A DNA stretch of 48,122 nt from Streptomyces sp. H27-H5. Lineage in GTDB: Bacteria; Actinomycetota; Actinomycetes; Streptomycetales; Streptomycetaceae. The stretch spans positions 7,733 through 55,854 of the forward strand of contig NZ_JAPNLK010000058.1 of assembly GCF_026627505.1 (NCBI RefSeq), in the 5' to 3' direction. The translations under genes were made by a program, and so were the position numbers. Shown one piece after another: positions 8,025-15,842 of the stretch; positions within the stretch are counted from its first letter, which is position 1, and every line of letters starts with the position of its first letter. Under the pieces are notes generated by a model, which saw only the letters and a program-made list of their open reading frames with translations, was not told the origin of the DNA and did no database searches.

Positions 8025-8807
8025 GTGAAGTCCGGGAAGTACAGGGGCGGTCGGCACGGGGACGCGCTCCCGCCCTGGTTACGGGCGCTGGTCGTCCTCG
8101 GCGCGGTTCTCGCCGTCCTCTTCTCGGCGCGGGCCCTCGACCGGGGCCACGACGCGACCGTCACGTACGAGCGGGCGTTCGTGTGCGGCGGCGAGGAGTG
8201 CCTCCACGAGGAAACGGGCGAGGTACGTGACCGCAGGACCGGGGAGACCTGTACGTCGAACGGCACGAGCGGCGGCACGACCGCGGGCGGGGCGCCGGCG
8301 ACCATCGGCGGCGTTGCCGCCGGCGCGGGCGGGGCGGGCGGCGCACCCGTGACCATCGGGGGCGGGGGCGGCAACGCCGGCACCAGCTGCACCAGGTACC
8401 ACGACGTGAAGGTGGCCTGGAGCGGTGGCTCCGACTGGTTGGGGGTGGCCCCGGAGACCTACGAGGAGGCCAGGGCGGGCGATCGCGCACGGTTGCGGAC
8501 CTGGAAGGGACAGGTGGTCCGACTGGAGATCGACGGGCACGTCCGCACCTATCCGCCTGCGTCGGAATCGGGCCTGTGGTGGCGGGTGTTGCTGCTCTGG
8601 CTCGGTCTCGGGGTCGGCGCGTGGGCGCTGGTGAGCGGTCGGCGGTCCGACTTCTACGGGCTGGCCGTTCCCTGGGCCATGGTGGCCATGGCGATTGCGT
8701 TGTTCGGGCCGGGTCTCTTGATGTGGTCGCCCCCGGCGTTCTGCGGGGCGCTGGCCCTGCTCACGCTGGGCCTGGCGTTCGGGGCGCGGGCGGCTCACCG
8801 GCTCTGA
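8025..8807 (+). CDS. Hypothetical membrane protein with Gly/Ala-rich insert and a TTA codon
   Basis: I do not recognise a family for this 260-residue protein. It has one helix near the N-terminus (about 18-36), an extracytoplasmic region with four cysteines and a Gly/Ala-rich insert at about residues 85-120 carrying two TIGG motifs. Three C-terminal helices follow at about 184-206, 211-234 and 236-257. The GTG at 8025 is the only sensible start. Codon 19 is TTA (8079-8081), the codon read by the bldA tRNA in Streptomyces, so translation may be limited to late growth. The cysteines CGGEEC and the pair around the insert could form disulphides outside the cell. It converges on the L,D-transpeptidase, with two hairpins between. 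Confidence 0.72.
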   Translation: MKSGKYRGGRHGDALPPWLRALVVLGAVLAVLFSARALDRGHDATVTYERAFVCGGEECLHEETGEVRDRRTGETCTSNGTSGGTTAGGAPATIGGVAAGAGGAGGAPVTIGGGGGNAGTSCTRYHDVKVAWSGGSDWLGVAPETYEEARAGDRARLRTWKGQVVRLEIDGHVRTYPPASESGLWWRVLLLWLGLGVGAWALVSGRRSDFYGLAVPWAMVAMAIALFGPGLLMWSPPAFCGALALLTLGLAFGARAAHRL

Positions 8808-8884
8808 GTCGCCCCGCCGATCGCGTGCCTGATCAGCCGTGCCGCCCCGGCGGGCCGTATCCCTCTGCCGTGAGTTCCTCCCGG

Positions 8885-8913
8885 GTGCGGCATGACATAA
8901 GTCAATGCCGCAC
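8885..8913. terminator. Hairpin between convergent genes
   Basis: GTGCGGCAT pairs with ATGCCGCAC around an AT-rich loop in the space between the membrane-protein gene and the L,D-transpeptidase gene. Confidence 0.6.
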
Positions 8914-8935
8914 GCGCGAGGCCCCGTTGGCCTGA

Positions 8936-8955
8936 GCGCCCCCTGCCGGGGGCGC
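8936..8955. terminator. Second hairpin between convergent genes
   Basis: GCGCCCCC pairs with GGGGGCGC around a TGCC loop, just past the stop of the L,D-transpeptidase on the minus strand. Confidence 0.6.
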
Positions 8956-8966
8956 CGAGGTGATTG

Positions 8967-9674
8967 TCAGGTCCCGGGCTTGTTCCCGTAGACGTAGACG
9001 TCGTCGCCGTTCTTCAGCATGTTCCAGTACGTCTTGGCGTCCGCGATCCGCATGTTGACGCACCCACCGGACCCGGGCGGGTTCCACATGCTCTTGTCCA
9101 CGGAGTGGAAGGCGATGCCGCCGTCGAAGAACTGTGAGTAGGGCATGGCGACGTTGTAGATCGTCGACCAGTGGTTGATGTTGCGGTAGTAGATCTTCTT
9201 CAGGCCGGTCCGGGTCTCCGTGCCGTCCTTGCCGGTGCGCACCGGCACCGGACCGTAGACCAGCTTCGCCCCGTCCTGGATCCAACTGAGTTGTCGCGTC
9301 AGGTCGACACAGGCTATTCGCCCCAGATTGGTCGGACACTTGCCCGCCTTGTTGGGGGTGGTGCCCGCCGCCCGCTGGTCCAACATCGTGCTCATCGTGC
9401 GCCAGGTGAGCGGCCCCGCGTAACCCACGGTCGGCGTGATGCCGTGGGTCGCCTGGAACGACCGGATGGCGGTGCAGTCGGCGGACGACTGCACCCCGTC
9501 GACGGGCCGCCCCAGGAACTGCTCGACCTGTCGCTGGTACGGGCCGGTGGTCACGTTGCAGGTGGCGGCTTGCGCCGTCCCGCCACCGGCCACCACCAGC
9601 GGCGCCGCCAGCGCCACCGCCCCGCCGACCACAGCCGCGGTCCTTCGGCTCGTACGTATGCGCATGGATTTCAC
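8967..9674 (-). CDS. Secreted L,D-transpeptidase (YkuD domain) with peptidoglycan-binding region
   Basis: This 235-residue exported enzyme should form 3-3 cross-links in peptidoglycan. A twin-Arg-like charged start (MRIRTSRR) and hydrophobic stretch ending TAQAA form the signal. A peptidoglycan-binding-like helical region follows (GPYQRQVEQFLGRPVDG to about residue 105). The YkuD domain then carries AFHSVD and the catalytic motif SGGCVNM, with the nucleophile Cys. The GTG at 9674 is preferred over the ATG nine bases later because GGGGAGG lies five bases before the GTG. A sigma-E-like promoter sits about 110-135 bases upstream (9786-9810), which would fit control by cell-envelope stress. Confidence 0.88.
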   Translation of the reverse strand: MKSMRIRTSRRTAAVVGGAVALAAPLVVAGGGTAQAATCNVTTGPYQRQVEQFLGRPVDGVQSSADCTAIRSFQATHGITPTVGYAGPLTWRTMSTMLDQRAAGTTPNKAGKCPTNLGRIACVDLTRQLSWIQDGAKLVYGPVPVRTGKDGTETRTGLKKIYYRNINHWSTIYNVAMPYSQFFDGGIAFHSVDKSMWNPPGSGGCVNMRIADAKTYWNMLKNGDDVYVYGNKPGT

Positions 9675-9785
9675 ATCGGCCTCCCCATGGGGTTGTTCCC
9701 ACCTGTGAGGCGGAACGTACAGGCCATCGCCGCCGGTTGGGATCCGGGTGCCGTAAATCGCCTCGTACGCATGCCGTAGGGGTGT

Positions 9786-9810
9786 GGACGTGACCGGAAG
9801 AATCCGTTCC
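9786..9810 (-). promoter_or_regulatory. Sigma-E-type promoter of the L,D-transpeptidase
   Basis: Read on the minus strand, GGAAC (9806-9810) is followed after about 15-16 bases by CGTCC (9786-9790). This is the spacing and sequence of Streptomyces sigma-E (envelope stress) promoters, whose known consensus is GGAAC at -35 and cGTCT-like at -10. The leader to the GTG would be about 100 bases. Confidence 0.5.
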
Positions 9811-9878
9811 ATCACCCGATGTGATCGGCCCGGGGGGTGGCTCGGGAGTGGTCTCGGGGGTGTGTCAGACCTCGGACC

Positions 9879-10460
9879 TCACGCGTTGGGGGCGGCCGTG
9901 GCCCGGCGTACGGACTCGACCACCGCCGCGCGATGCCGTGACAGGCGCTCGGCCGGCCAGTCGACGCCCTGGCCACCGGCCGCCGGGCCGCCCACCGCGC
10001 CGAACCAGGCCTGCGAGAGTCCCATCACCAGCGTCAGCACGTCGGCGGGATCCAGGGACGGGTCGACGCGACCGGCCCGCTGGGCCCGTTCCACCTCCGC
10101 GATCTTGTCGCGGTAGGACTCCGCCTCGACGTCCGTGCTGCCGGGGCGCTCCAGTTGCTTCCACAGTACGAGCCGCATCAGTGACGGCCACTCGACGAGG
10201 TGGTCGAAGACCGCGCCGGCGTACCCCGCCAGGTCGTCGGCGTCGAACGGGACGGACTCCGCGCCCGACTCCAGCGCCCGCAGGAGCACCGCGTCGAAGA
10301 GCTCCTCCTTGTTGCCGAAGTACACGTAGATGAGTCGCTTGTTCGCCTGCGCCGCCTCGGCGATGCGGTCCACCCGCGCACCGGCGATGCCGTACGTCGC
10401 GAACTCGGAGAAGGCCGCGTCGAGCAGACGTGCCTTGGTTGCGCTGGAATCCCGTGCCAT
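9879..10460 (-). CDS. TetR-family transcriptional regulator
   Basis: This is a 193-residue regulator. The N-terminal TetR helix-turn-helix (about residues 8-55: TKARLLDAAFSEFATYGIAG to RLIYVYFGNKEELF) is followed by an all-helical ligand domain. It is divergent from the aldo-keto reductase gene. Two inverted copies of AAGTAACTAWCTGG lie in the 102 bases between the two starts, so it very likely represses both itself and the reductase. The inducing ligand is unknown; the partner suggests a reactive carbonyl compound or quinone. The ATG at 10460 is the family start. Confidence 0.9.
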   Translation of the reverse strand: MARDSSATKARLLDAAFSEFATYGIAGARVDRIAEAAQANKRLIYVYFGNKEELFDAVLLRALESGAESVPFDADDLAGYAGAVFDHLVEWPSLMRLVLWKQLERPGSTDVEAESYRDKIAEVERAQRAGRVDPSLDPADVLTLVMGLSQAWFGAVGGPAAGGQGVDWPAERLSRHRAAVVESVRRATAAPNA

Positions 10461-10474
10461 GCCCGCAGCCTAGC

Positions 10475-10543
10475 AAGTAACTATCTGGTTATTGACATTC
10501 TCCGGCGGCCGGATGCATGGTTGACCTATCCAGTTAGTTACTT
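10475..10543. promoter_or_regulatory. Paired operator between tetR and the aldo-keto reductase
   Basis: AAGTAACTATCTGG (10475-10488) and CCAGTTAGTTACTT (10530-10543) are inverted copies of each other with one mismatch. TTGACA (10493-10498) and TTGACC (10521-10526) lie between them. Each copy is AT-rich against the local background and sits next to one of the two divergent starts. Confidence 0.75.
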
Positions 10544-10562
10544 ACCTGTGGAGGGGCATGTC

Positions 10563-11546
10563 ATGGAGATTCGTGCACTGGGCGGTCAGGGACTCGAGGT
10601 CGGCGTCGAGGGCCTCGGGCTGATGGGAATGAGCGCCCACTACGGCGCCACCGACGAGACCGAGTCGCTCGCCACCATCGACCGGGCGCTGGAGCTGGGG
10701 GTGACACTGCTCGACACGGCCGAGGGCTACGGCCCCTTCGTCAACGAGCAGCTCCTCGGCAAGGCCCTGGCCGGCCGCCGCGAGGCGGCCGTGATCGCCA
10801 CCAAGACGGGCGTCGAGTTCACGGACGATGGCGCCTTCCGGGGCCACAACGGCACGCCGGAGTACATCCACCGCGCGGCCGAGCGGTCCCTGCGCCACCT
10901 CGGCACCGACCACATCGACCTGTACTACCTGCACCGCGTCGACCCGAACGTGCCCATCGAGGAGAGCGTCGGCGCGATGGCCGAGCTCGTCACGGCCGGC
11001 AAGGTCCGCCACATCGGCCTGTGCGAGGTCGCGCCCACCACCATCCGGCGGGCCCACGCAGTCCACCCGCTCGCCGCCGTACAGACGGAGTACAGCCTCT
11101 TCGAGCGGGGCATCGAGCACGACGGCGTCCTGGACGTCCTGCGCGAGCTCGGCATCGGGCTCGTCGCGTACTCGCCGCTCGGTCGGGGGTTCCTGTCCGG
11201 CGCCGTCACCAGCCCGGACGACTTCGCGGCGGACGACTTCCGGCGTACGGACCCCCGCTTCCAGGGCGAGAACTTCGACCGCAACCTCGCCGTCGTCGAC
11301 CAGGTCCGCCGCCTTGCCGCCGAGAAGGGCGTCACCCCCTCGCAGCTCGCCCTGGCCTGGACACTGCGCCGGGGCGCGGTGCCCATCCCGGGCACCAAGC
11401 GCCGCCGCTACCTGGAGGAGAACGTCGCCGCGACCACCGTGACGATCACGGACGCCGAGCTGGCGGCCATCGACGCCGTGGCCCCGCACGGCGTGGTCTC
11501 CGGCGACCGGTACGCGCCCGAGCTGATGGCCGCACTGAACGGCTGA
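10563..11546 (+). CDS. Aldo/keto reductase
   Basis: This 327-residue NADPH-dependent aldo-keto reductase has a TIM-barrel fold. The catalytic tetrad is in place: Asp51 (LLDTAEGYG), Tyr56, Lys81 (ATKTG) and His124 (YLHRVD). The C-terminal IPGTKRRRYLEEN segment binds the cofactor phosphate. The sequence resembles the AKR13/YajO-like group that reduces aldehydes and quinones. The ATG at 10563 follows GGAGGGG. It is divergent from the TetR gene and probably induced when that repressor binds its ligand. A hairpin at 11576-11606 ends the transcript. Confidence 0.92.
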   Translation: MEIRALGGQGLEVGVEGLGLMGMSAHYGATDETESLATIDRALELGVTLLDTAEGYGPFVNEQLLGKALAGRREAAVIATKTGVEFTDDGAFRGHNGTPEYIHRAAERSLRHLGTDHIDLYYLHRVDPNVPIEESVGAMAELVTAGKVRHIGLCEVAPTTIRRAHAVHPLAAVQTEYSLFERGIEHDGVLDVLRELGIGLVAYSPLGRGFLSGAVTSPDDFAADDFRRTDPRFQGENFDRNLAVVDQVRRLAAEKGVTPSQLALAWTLRRGAVPIPGTKRRRYLEENVAATTVTITDAELAAIDAVAPHGVVSGDRYAPELMAALNG

Positions 11547-11575
11547 CCGGCCGAGCCGGCCGGCTCGCCGGGCGG

Positions 11576-11606
11576 GCCGTGTCCGTCCCGCGGGGGCGGA
11601 CACGGC
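11576..11606. terminator. Bidirectional terminator
   Basis: GCCGTGTCCG pairs perfectly with CGGACACGGC across an 11-base loop, between the converging reductase and lipoprotein genes. A second palindrome, CGAGCCGGCCGGCTCG, lies at 11552-11567. Confidence 0.75.
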
Positions 11607-11615
11607 GACGCGGGG

Positions 11616-12143
11616 CTACTGCTTGTTCTTGGCCAGGTCCTCCTGGAAGGCCTTCGCACAGGTGGGGCCGTTGTCCACGGCGATGAAGGAGATGACCAGC
11701 AGGCTGCCGGCCTTGCCCTGGTGGCTCGCCTTCAGCGTCCAGCCGCTCTTGTCCAGCGACTTGATGACGGACATCGGCTGGTCGGAGGTCCGCGTCTCCT
11801 TCCAGCCCCCCTTCACGAGGGCGGCGACGGTGCCGTCGAAGGACTGCTTGGAATCGGCGACCTTCTTGCCGTCCGGGCTCCAGGACACCATGCAGGCCTG
11901 GAGGCTCGCGGGGACGTCGTCACCCGACTTCTCCGTGAATCCGGCGCCCGTGGCGGCGCCCGCGATCTCCTTCTTCACCGAGGCGGCGTCCAGGGTGCCC
12001 GCTCCCTGCTCCGCCGGGGTCGCCGCACCGGACGCGGGTGCCTCACCGCCGCCCTTGCCCTTGTCGGCGCCGCCTTCGCTGCCACAACCCGCGACCAGCA
12101 ACACCACACCGGCGGCCGCGGCCACCCACTTCACCTTGCGCAC
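11616..12143 (-). CDS. Putative lipoprotein
   Basis: This 175-residue lipoprotein has a signal MRKVKW, a hydrophobic stretch and lipobox VAGC with Cys20. A Gly/Ala/Pro-rich linker follows, then a compact domain of about 120 residues that contains two further Cys (QACMVSW and PTCAKAF), likely a disulphide. The GTG at 12143 is chosen because GGGAGCG lies just upstream and the signal peptide starts there; an ATG further up gives an implausible N-terminus. I do not recognise the domain. Its divergent neighbour is a cell-wall carboxypeptidase, so an envelope role is possible but unproved. Confidence 0.75.
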   Translation of the reverse strand: MRKVKWVAAAAGVVLLVAGCGSEGGADKGKGGGEAPASGAATPAEQGAGTLDAASVKKEIAGAATGAGFTEKSGDDVPASLQACMVSWSPDGKKVADSKQSFDGTVAALVKGGWKETRTSDQPMSVIKSLDKSGWTLKASHQGKAGSLLVISFIAVDNGPTCAKAFQEDLAKNKQ

Positions 12144-12524
12144 AACGCTCCCGATTCCGCCCGTACGAAGGCCCCTTGCCCCCGTGATCAAGGAGGGAGT
12201 CTGTCAGGGCACGACGGCGTCCGAGGGCAGCGGCAGGGCCGACGGTGACGTGAGACCGGTCACTCCGAGAGCCGTGCGGCCACCCTCGCCACAGCCTCGT
12301 CCACCTGCCCGTCGGGGCACCGCCCGCACCCGCTCTGACGTCGGAGTATGACCGAACGGTCACAGGATGGGGGAGGGGGAACGCCCCGGGTCCGTCGCGC
12401 ATCTAGACGTCCGGCGGGTTCCGTGGGATCCGCCGGTGAACGGTATCGGCGAGAGCCGGCGGACCGCCGTCATCGCGTGGGCGATGGAGCGGCCGCCGGA
12501 GGCGAATGTCAAGGCGGGGCTGGG
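12144..12524. other. Divergent intergenic region with a 14-base palindrome
   Basis: These 381 bases lie between the lipoprotein and carboxypeptidase starts. They contain TGACCGAACGGTCA at 12349-12362. GTGAGACCGGTCAC at about 12249-12262 contains a similar GACCGGTC-type core. GGAAC at about 12379 is followed by TCTAG some 19 bases later, a poor fit to a sigma-E promoter. The frame running in from 12348 is open but has atypical composition, so I leave it out of the carboxypeptidase. Confidence 0.45.
12349..12362. promoter_or_regulatory. Palindromic operator candidate
   Basis: TGACCG-AA-CGGTCA is a 14-base inverted repeat in the lipoprotein/carboxypeptidase intergenic region. Its size and symmetry suit a TetR- or GntR-type dimer. 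The regulator is not identifiable. Confidence 0.4.
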
Positions 12525-15008
12525 ATGAAGGCGGTAACGGTGGCGGACGGTTCCTCGGACCCTGCGCAGGCTCCGGAGACTTCGGGCACTACGGAGCCCG
12601 AGACGCACCCGCAGACCTCGGAAGCGGGAGCGGGCCGGGCGCCCGCCGTCGCGCCCGTGCGGGGGGACGGCGGCGACACGAGAGGGGTCGGGCCCGGGGA
12701 AGCCGGTTCGACCGAAGACGGTCCCGAGGAGGCCGGGGGCGCCGACGCGCCCGAGCCCTCGGGGCGGGCCGCGACGCCCGGCGGCGGCCGGGAGGAGCCC
12801 GAGCCGACGCCGGAGCCCGCGGCGCCGGTAGGGCCTGGAGCATCGCGTGAGCCCGAGGAAGCGGCGGTGCCCGAGCGACCGGCCGGTACCGAGGAGACGG
12901 CCCGCCCCGACCAGGCGGCCGACCCCGAGGACGCGGCAGGCCCCGAGCGACCGGTCGACCGCGAGGCCACGGCCGACTCCGAGGACGCGTCCGACCACGA
13001 CCGGACGGCCGACCCCGAGGACGCGCCCGACCACGACCGGACGGCCGACTCCGAGGACGCGTCCGACCACGACCGGACGGCCGACTCCGAGGACGCGGCC
13101 GACCCCGACCCGGCACCGGAGGCGGAGGGGACGCCGGAGCCCGCGCGGTCGACCGATTCCGAGGAGACGAGCCCTGCCCCGGAGTCGCCCTCCGAGCCCG
13201 GCCGGAAGCCGCGGACCGAACCCGCGGCTCCGGACGCCGGGACGACCCCGGACGTCCCGACGACCCCGAAGAGCACGGAAGCCCCGACGACCCCGAAGGC
13301 CGGCGAAGGCTCCGCCGGCGAGGGGACCGGGGGAGCCGCAACGGGCCCGGACGCAGGATCGAAGGCGGCACCGAAGGCAGCACGGACAGCGGCACCGGCT
13401 GCAGACCCGGACGCAGGACCAAAGGCAGGCCCGGGCGCAGCCCCGAAGACGGGGCCGCGCGGCGGATCGCCCGCGCCCGCCTCCGCGTCCGCGCCCGTAC
13501 GCGTGCCGTCGTGGGCGCGGGAGAACGCGCACGACGCCGAGCGGACCAGCGAGTTCGTCGCCCTGAAGGCACTGGAAGCCCCGACCCCGACCCCCGCCCG
13601 CACCCCCGTGCCCGCTCGCACCCCGATGGCACCCGCCCCGACGGCTCCCGCCCCGGCCGCCCTCGTCCCGGAGCGCACCCGGGAAGTCCCGCAGCCCCCG
13701 CAGCCCCCGCTGGACCTGTTGGCCGAGCTCACCAACACCCCGCCGCCCACGGAGACCACCCGCCGGACCGCGCTGCGCCGCGTCAAGATCTGGACGCCGA
13801 TCGTGCTGGTCCTCGCCGGTTGCTTCACCGGCGCCCAGCTGATGCGTCCCCTGCCCGAACCGAAGCTCGTCGCCGCGGATTCCGTCCACACCGTCGACGG
13901 ACAGCTCACCCTGCCCTGGCCCACGGAGGGGCAGGGCGCCATCCGCGTGCCCGGTTCCGGTGACATCGCGGTGTTCGGTGAACAGAGGCCGGTCCCGACC
14001 GCGAGCGTCGCCAAGGTCATGACGGCCTACGTGATCCTCAAGGACCACCCGTTGGCCAAGCCCACCGACAAGGGCCCCGACATCACGGTCGACGCGGCGG
14101 CGGTGGCGGACGGGACCTCCGAGGACGAGTCCCGCATCGAGGGGCTCAAGGCGGGAGCCAAGTACAGCCAGCAGGACATGCTCAAGATGCTGATGATCCC
14201 CTCGGGCAACAACGTCGCCCGTCTGCTGGCGCGTTGGGACTCCGGCACGGACTCGCAGGACGCCTTCGTCGCGAAGATGAACGCCGCCGCCGCCGAACTC
14301 GGCATGAAGGACACCGTCTACACGGACCCCAGCGGCCTGGACAAGGCGACCGTCAGCACCGCCGTCGACCAACTGAGGCTCGCCGAGGCGGTGATGAAGA
14401 ACGATGCCTTCCGCGCGATCGTCAAACTGCCCAACGCGACCATCCCGGGGCTGCCGAAGCCGATCTACAACAACAACGACAGCCTGCTCACGGCGGCGGA
14501 CCTCAGCGTCAAGGGCATCAAGACCGGGTCGAGTACGGCGGCCGGAGGCACGCTCCTGTGGGCCTCGTTCAAGTCGGTGGGCGAGGAGACGCCCCTGATC
14601 CTCGGCACGATGATGGACCAGCACGCGGACGGCCCTGATCTGAACGGCGGGGACAGCCTGAAGCTGGTGAAGGAGAACAGCCGGAAGGTGATCGAAGCCG
14701 TCCGCAAGGCACTCGCCTCGACTCCGGTCATCCACAAGGGACAGGTCGTCGGTCACGTGGACGACGGACTCGGCGGCCGTACCCCGCTCGTCGCCACGAA
14801 GGACCTGAACGCGATCGGCGTTCCGGGCCAGCAACTGCGACTCACGCTCGGCGGCGGTGCTGCCGCGCTGCCCCACACCGCGAAGGCGGGGGCCGAGGTG
14901 GGGGTGCTGACGGTCGGTGACGGCGCCGGCGCCAAGACCGTACCGGTGGCGGTGGGCGTCGATCTGGCCGAGCCCTCGTTCGTGAACAGGCTCACCCGAC
15001 TCGGCTGA
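12525..15008 (+). CDS. D-alanyl-D-alanine carboxypeptidase (S11) with long acidic cytoplasmic tail
   Basis: This 827-residue membrane-anchored penicillin-binding protein has three parts. Residues 1 to about 400 are a low-complexity cytoplasmic tail rich in Asp, Glu, Ala, Pro and Thr; it includes four 12-residue units of the type TADSEDASDHDR. One membrane helix follows at about 420-440 (VKIWTPIVLVLAGCFTG). The external S11 domain has all three active-site motifs: SVAK (Ser494), SGN (Ser560) and KTG (Lys666). The enzyme trims the terminal D-Ala from peptidoglycan stems and binds beta-lactams. The ATG at 12525 follows GGCGGGG. The tail may be a docking or phosphorylation region, as suggested for similar Streptomyces proteins. 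Confidence 0.9.
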   Translation: MKAVTVADGSSDPAQAPETSGTTEPETHPQTSEAGAGRAPAVAPVRGDGGDTRGVGPGEAGSTEDGPEEAGGADAPEPSGRAATPGGGREEPEPTPEPAAPVGPGASREPEEAAVPERPAGTEETARPDQAADPEDAAGPERPVDREATADSEDASDHDRTADPEDAPDHDRTADSEDASDHDRTADSEDAADPDPAPEAEGTPEPARSTDSEETSPAPESPSEPGRKPRTEPAAPDAGTTPDVPTTPKSTEAPTTPKAGEGSAGEGTGGAATGPDAGSKAAPKAARTAAPAADPDAGPKAGPGAAPKTGPRGGSPAPASASAPVRVPSWARENAHDAERTSEFVALKALEAPTPTPARTPVPARTPMAPAPTAPAPAALVPERTREVPQPPQPPLDLLAELTNTPPPTETTRRTALRRVKIWTPIVLVLAGCFTGAQLMRPLPEPKLVAADSVHTVDGQLTLPWPTEGQGAIRVPGSGDIAVFGEQRPVPTASVAKVMTAYVILKDHPLAKPTDKGPDITVDAAAVADGTSEDESRIEGLKAGAKYSQQDMLKMLMIPSGNNVARLLARWDSGTDSQDAFVAKMNAAAAELGMKDTVYTDPSGLDKATVSTAVDQLRLAEAVMKNDAFRAIVKLPNATIPGLPKPIYNNNDSLLTAADLSVKGIKTGSSTAAGGTLLWASFKSVGEETPLILGTMMDQHADGPDLNGGDSLKLVKENSRKVIEAVRKALASTPVIHKGQVVGHVDDGLGGRTPLVATKDLNAIGVPGQQLRLTLGGGAAALPHTAKAGAEVGVLTVGDGAGAKTVPVAVGVDLAEPSFVNRLTRLG
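12969..13112 (+). repeat. Four 36-base tandem repeats inside the carboxypeptidase gene
   Basis: Units at 12969-13004, 13005-13040, 13041-13076 and 13077-13112 share ACGGCCGACTCCGAGGACG and encode the acidic TADSEDASDHDR repeat. Units 1 and 3 are identical, unit 2 has two changes, and unit 4 diverges at its end. Confidence 0.9.
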
Positions 15009-15016
15009 CGGTCCCC

Positions 15017-15056
15017 GCGGGGTCACCGCCCGGGCTGCCCCGGGTGGTGACCCCGC
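15017..15056. terminator. Bidirectional terminator
   Basis: GCGGGGTCACC pairs with GGTGACCCCGC (11 base pairs) between the converging carboxypeptidase and XRE-cupin genes. The loop contains a further CCCGGG/CCCGGG pairing. Confidence 0.75.
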
Positions 15057-15072
15057 GCGCCGGATCGGCGCG

Positions 15073-15657
15073 TCAGGACTGGGGCTTCGCGCGTACGTGC
15101 ATGCGTTCGCCCTGCCGTCCGAAGAGGCTGAGGACCTCGACGGGCCGTCCGTCCGCGCTGCTGAACCAGTGGGGCACCCGGGTGTCGAACTCCGCCACCT
15201 CGCCGGCGCCGAGAACCAGGTCGTGTTCGCCGAGGACCAGGCGCAACCGGCCGTTCAGCACGTACAGCCACTCGTAACCCTCGTGGGTCCGCGGGGAAGG
15301 GTCGGCGCCCCGGTCCGTGATGATCATCTTGTACGCCTGAAGGGGACCCGGGGTGCGGGACAGGGGCACGTACACCCCGCCGTTCGGCAGGGCGTGGGAG
15401 GTCAACCGCACCCGGGGGTCGCCCACTTCGGGCGCTCCCACCAGGTCGTCCAGGGGTACGTGGTACGTGCCGGCGAGCGGCAGCAGCAGTTCCAGACTGG
15501 GGCGGCGCTGCCCGGACTCCAGCCGGGACAGGGTGCTCTTCGAGATGCCGGTCGCCTCGGAGACAGCCGCAAGGGTGAGTCCGCGCGCGGCGCGCACGCG
15601 CCTGAGCCGGGGGCCGACCTCGTCGAGGACCGCTCGGTAGGGCTGTGGTCTGTCCAT
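15073..15657 (-). CDS. XRE-family regulator with C-terminal cupin domain
   Basis: This 194-residue regulator has an N-terminal XRE helix-turn-helix (about residues 13-67: LRRVRAARGLTLAAVSEATG to SRLESGQRRPSLELL). A cupin domain follows at about 110-185 (HEGYEWLYVLNGRLRLVLGEHDLVLGAGEVAEFDTRVPHW), with conserved His and Glu that may bind a metal or small ligand. Such proteins often control a neighbouring transporter or catabolic gene. Here the divergent neighbour is a DHA2-type exporter 186 bases away, the likely target. The ATG at 15657 has no clear ribosome-binding site. Confidence 0.88.
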   Translation of the reverse strand: MDRPQPYRAVLDEVGPRLRRVRAARGLTLAAVSEATGISKSTLSRLESGQRRPSLELLLPLAGTYHVPLDDLVGAPEVGDPRVRLTSHALPNGGVYVPLSRTPGPLQAYKMIITDRGADPSPRTHEGYEWLYVLNGRLRLVLGEHDLVLGAGEVAEFDTRVPHWFSSADGRPVEVLSLFGRQGERMHVRAKPQS

Positions 15658-15842
15658 GGGGGCATTCCATACCGTTGTCCCGGAACCGGCAACAAAGATT
15701 GTCGTCCCACGAGGGCCGGCGCACGCTCCCCGGCAGCGCACCGAGGCCGAACACCGGCCCGGGCCGCCGGCCACGCCGCCTCCCGCCCCCCCCGCCGCCA
15801 CCCGGCGGCTGGGCCGGCGGAGGCCGTGAGAGAACGGAGTTC

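Noticed and set aside
7606..8028. Plus-strand open frames in the EF-G leader region
   Set aside because: Short repetitive motifs keep the frame open; there is no coding bias and no ribosome-binding site.
12348..12524. Upstream extension of the carboxypeptidase
   Set aside because: It is open in frame but Arg-rich with random third positions, and it would start inside a palindrome; the ATG at 12525 has its own ribosome-binding site.
12360..15026. Open frame of 888 codons on the opposite strand of the carboxypeptidase
   Set aside because: It is a GC-bias shadow; the plus strand has the full S11 motifs and membrane helix.
15645..15842. N-terminal extension of the exporter with a run of prolines
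   Set aside because: Frame composition is poor, it overlaps the XRE-cupin start region, and a good ribosome-binding site precedes the GTG at 15843.
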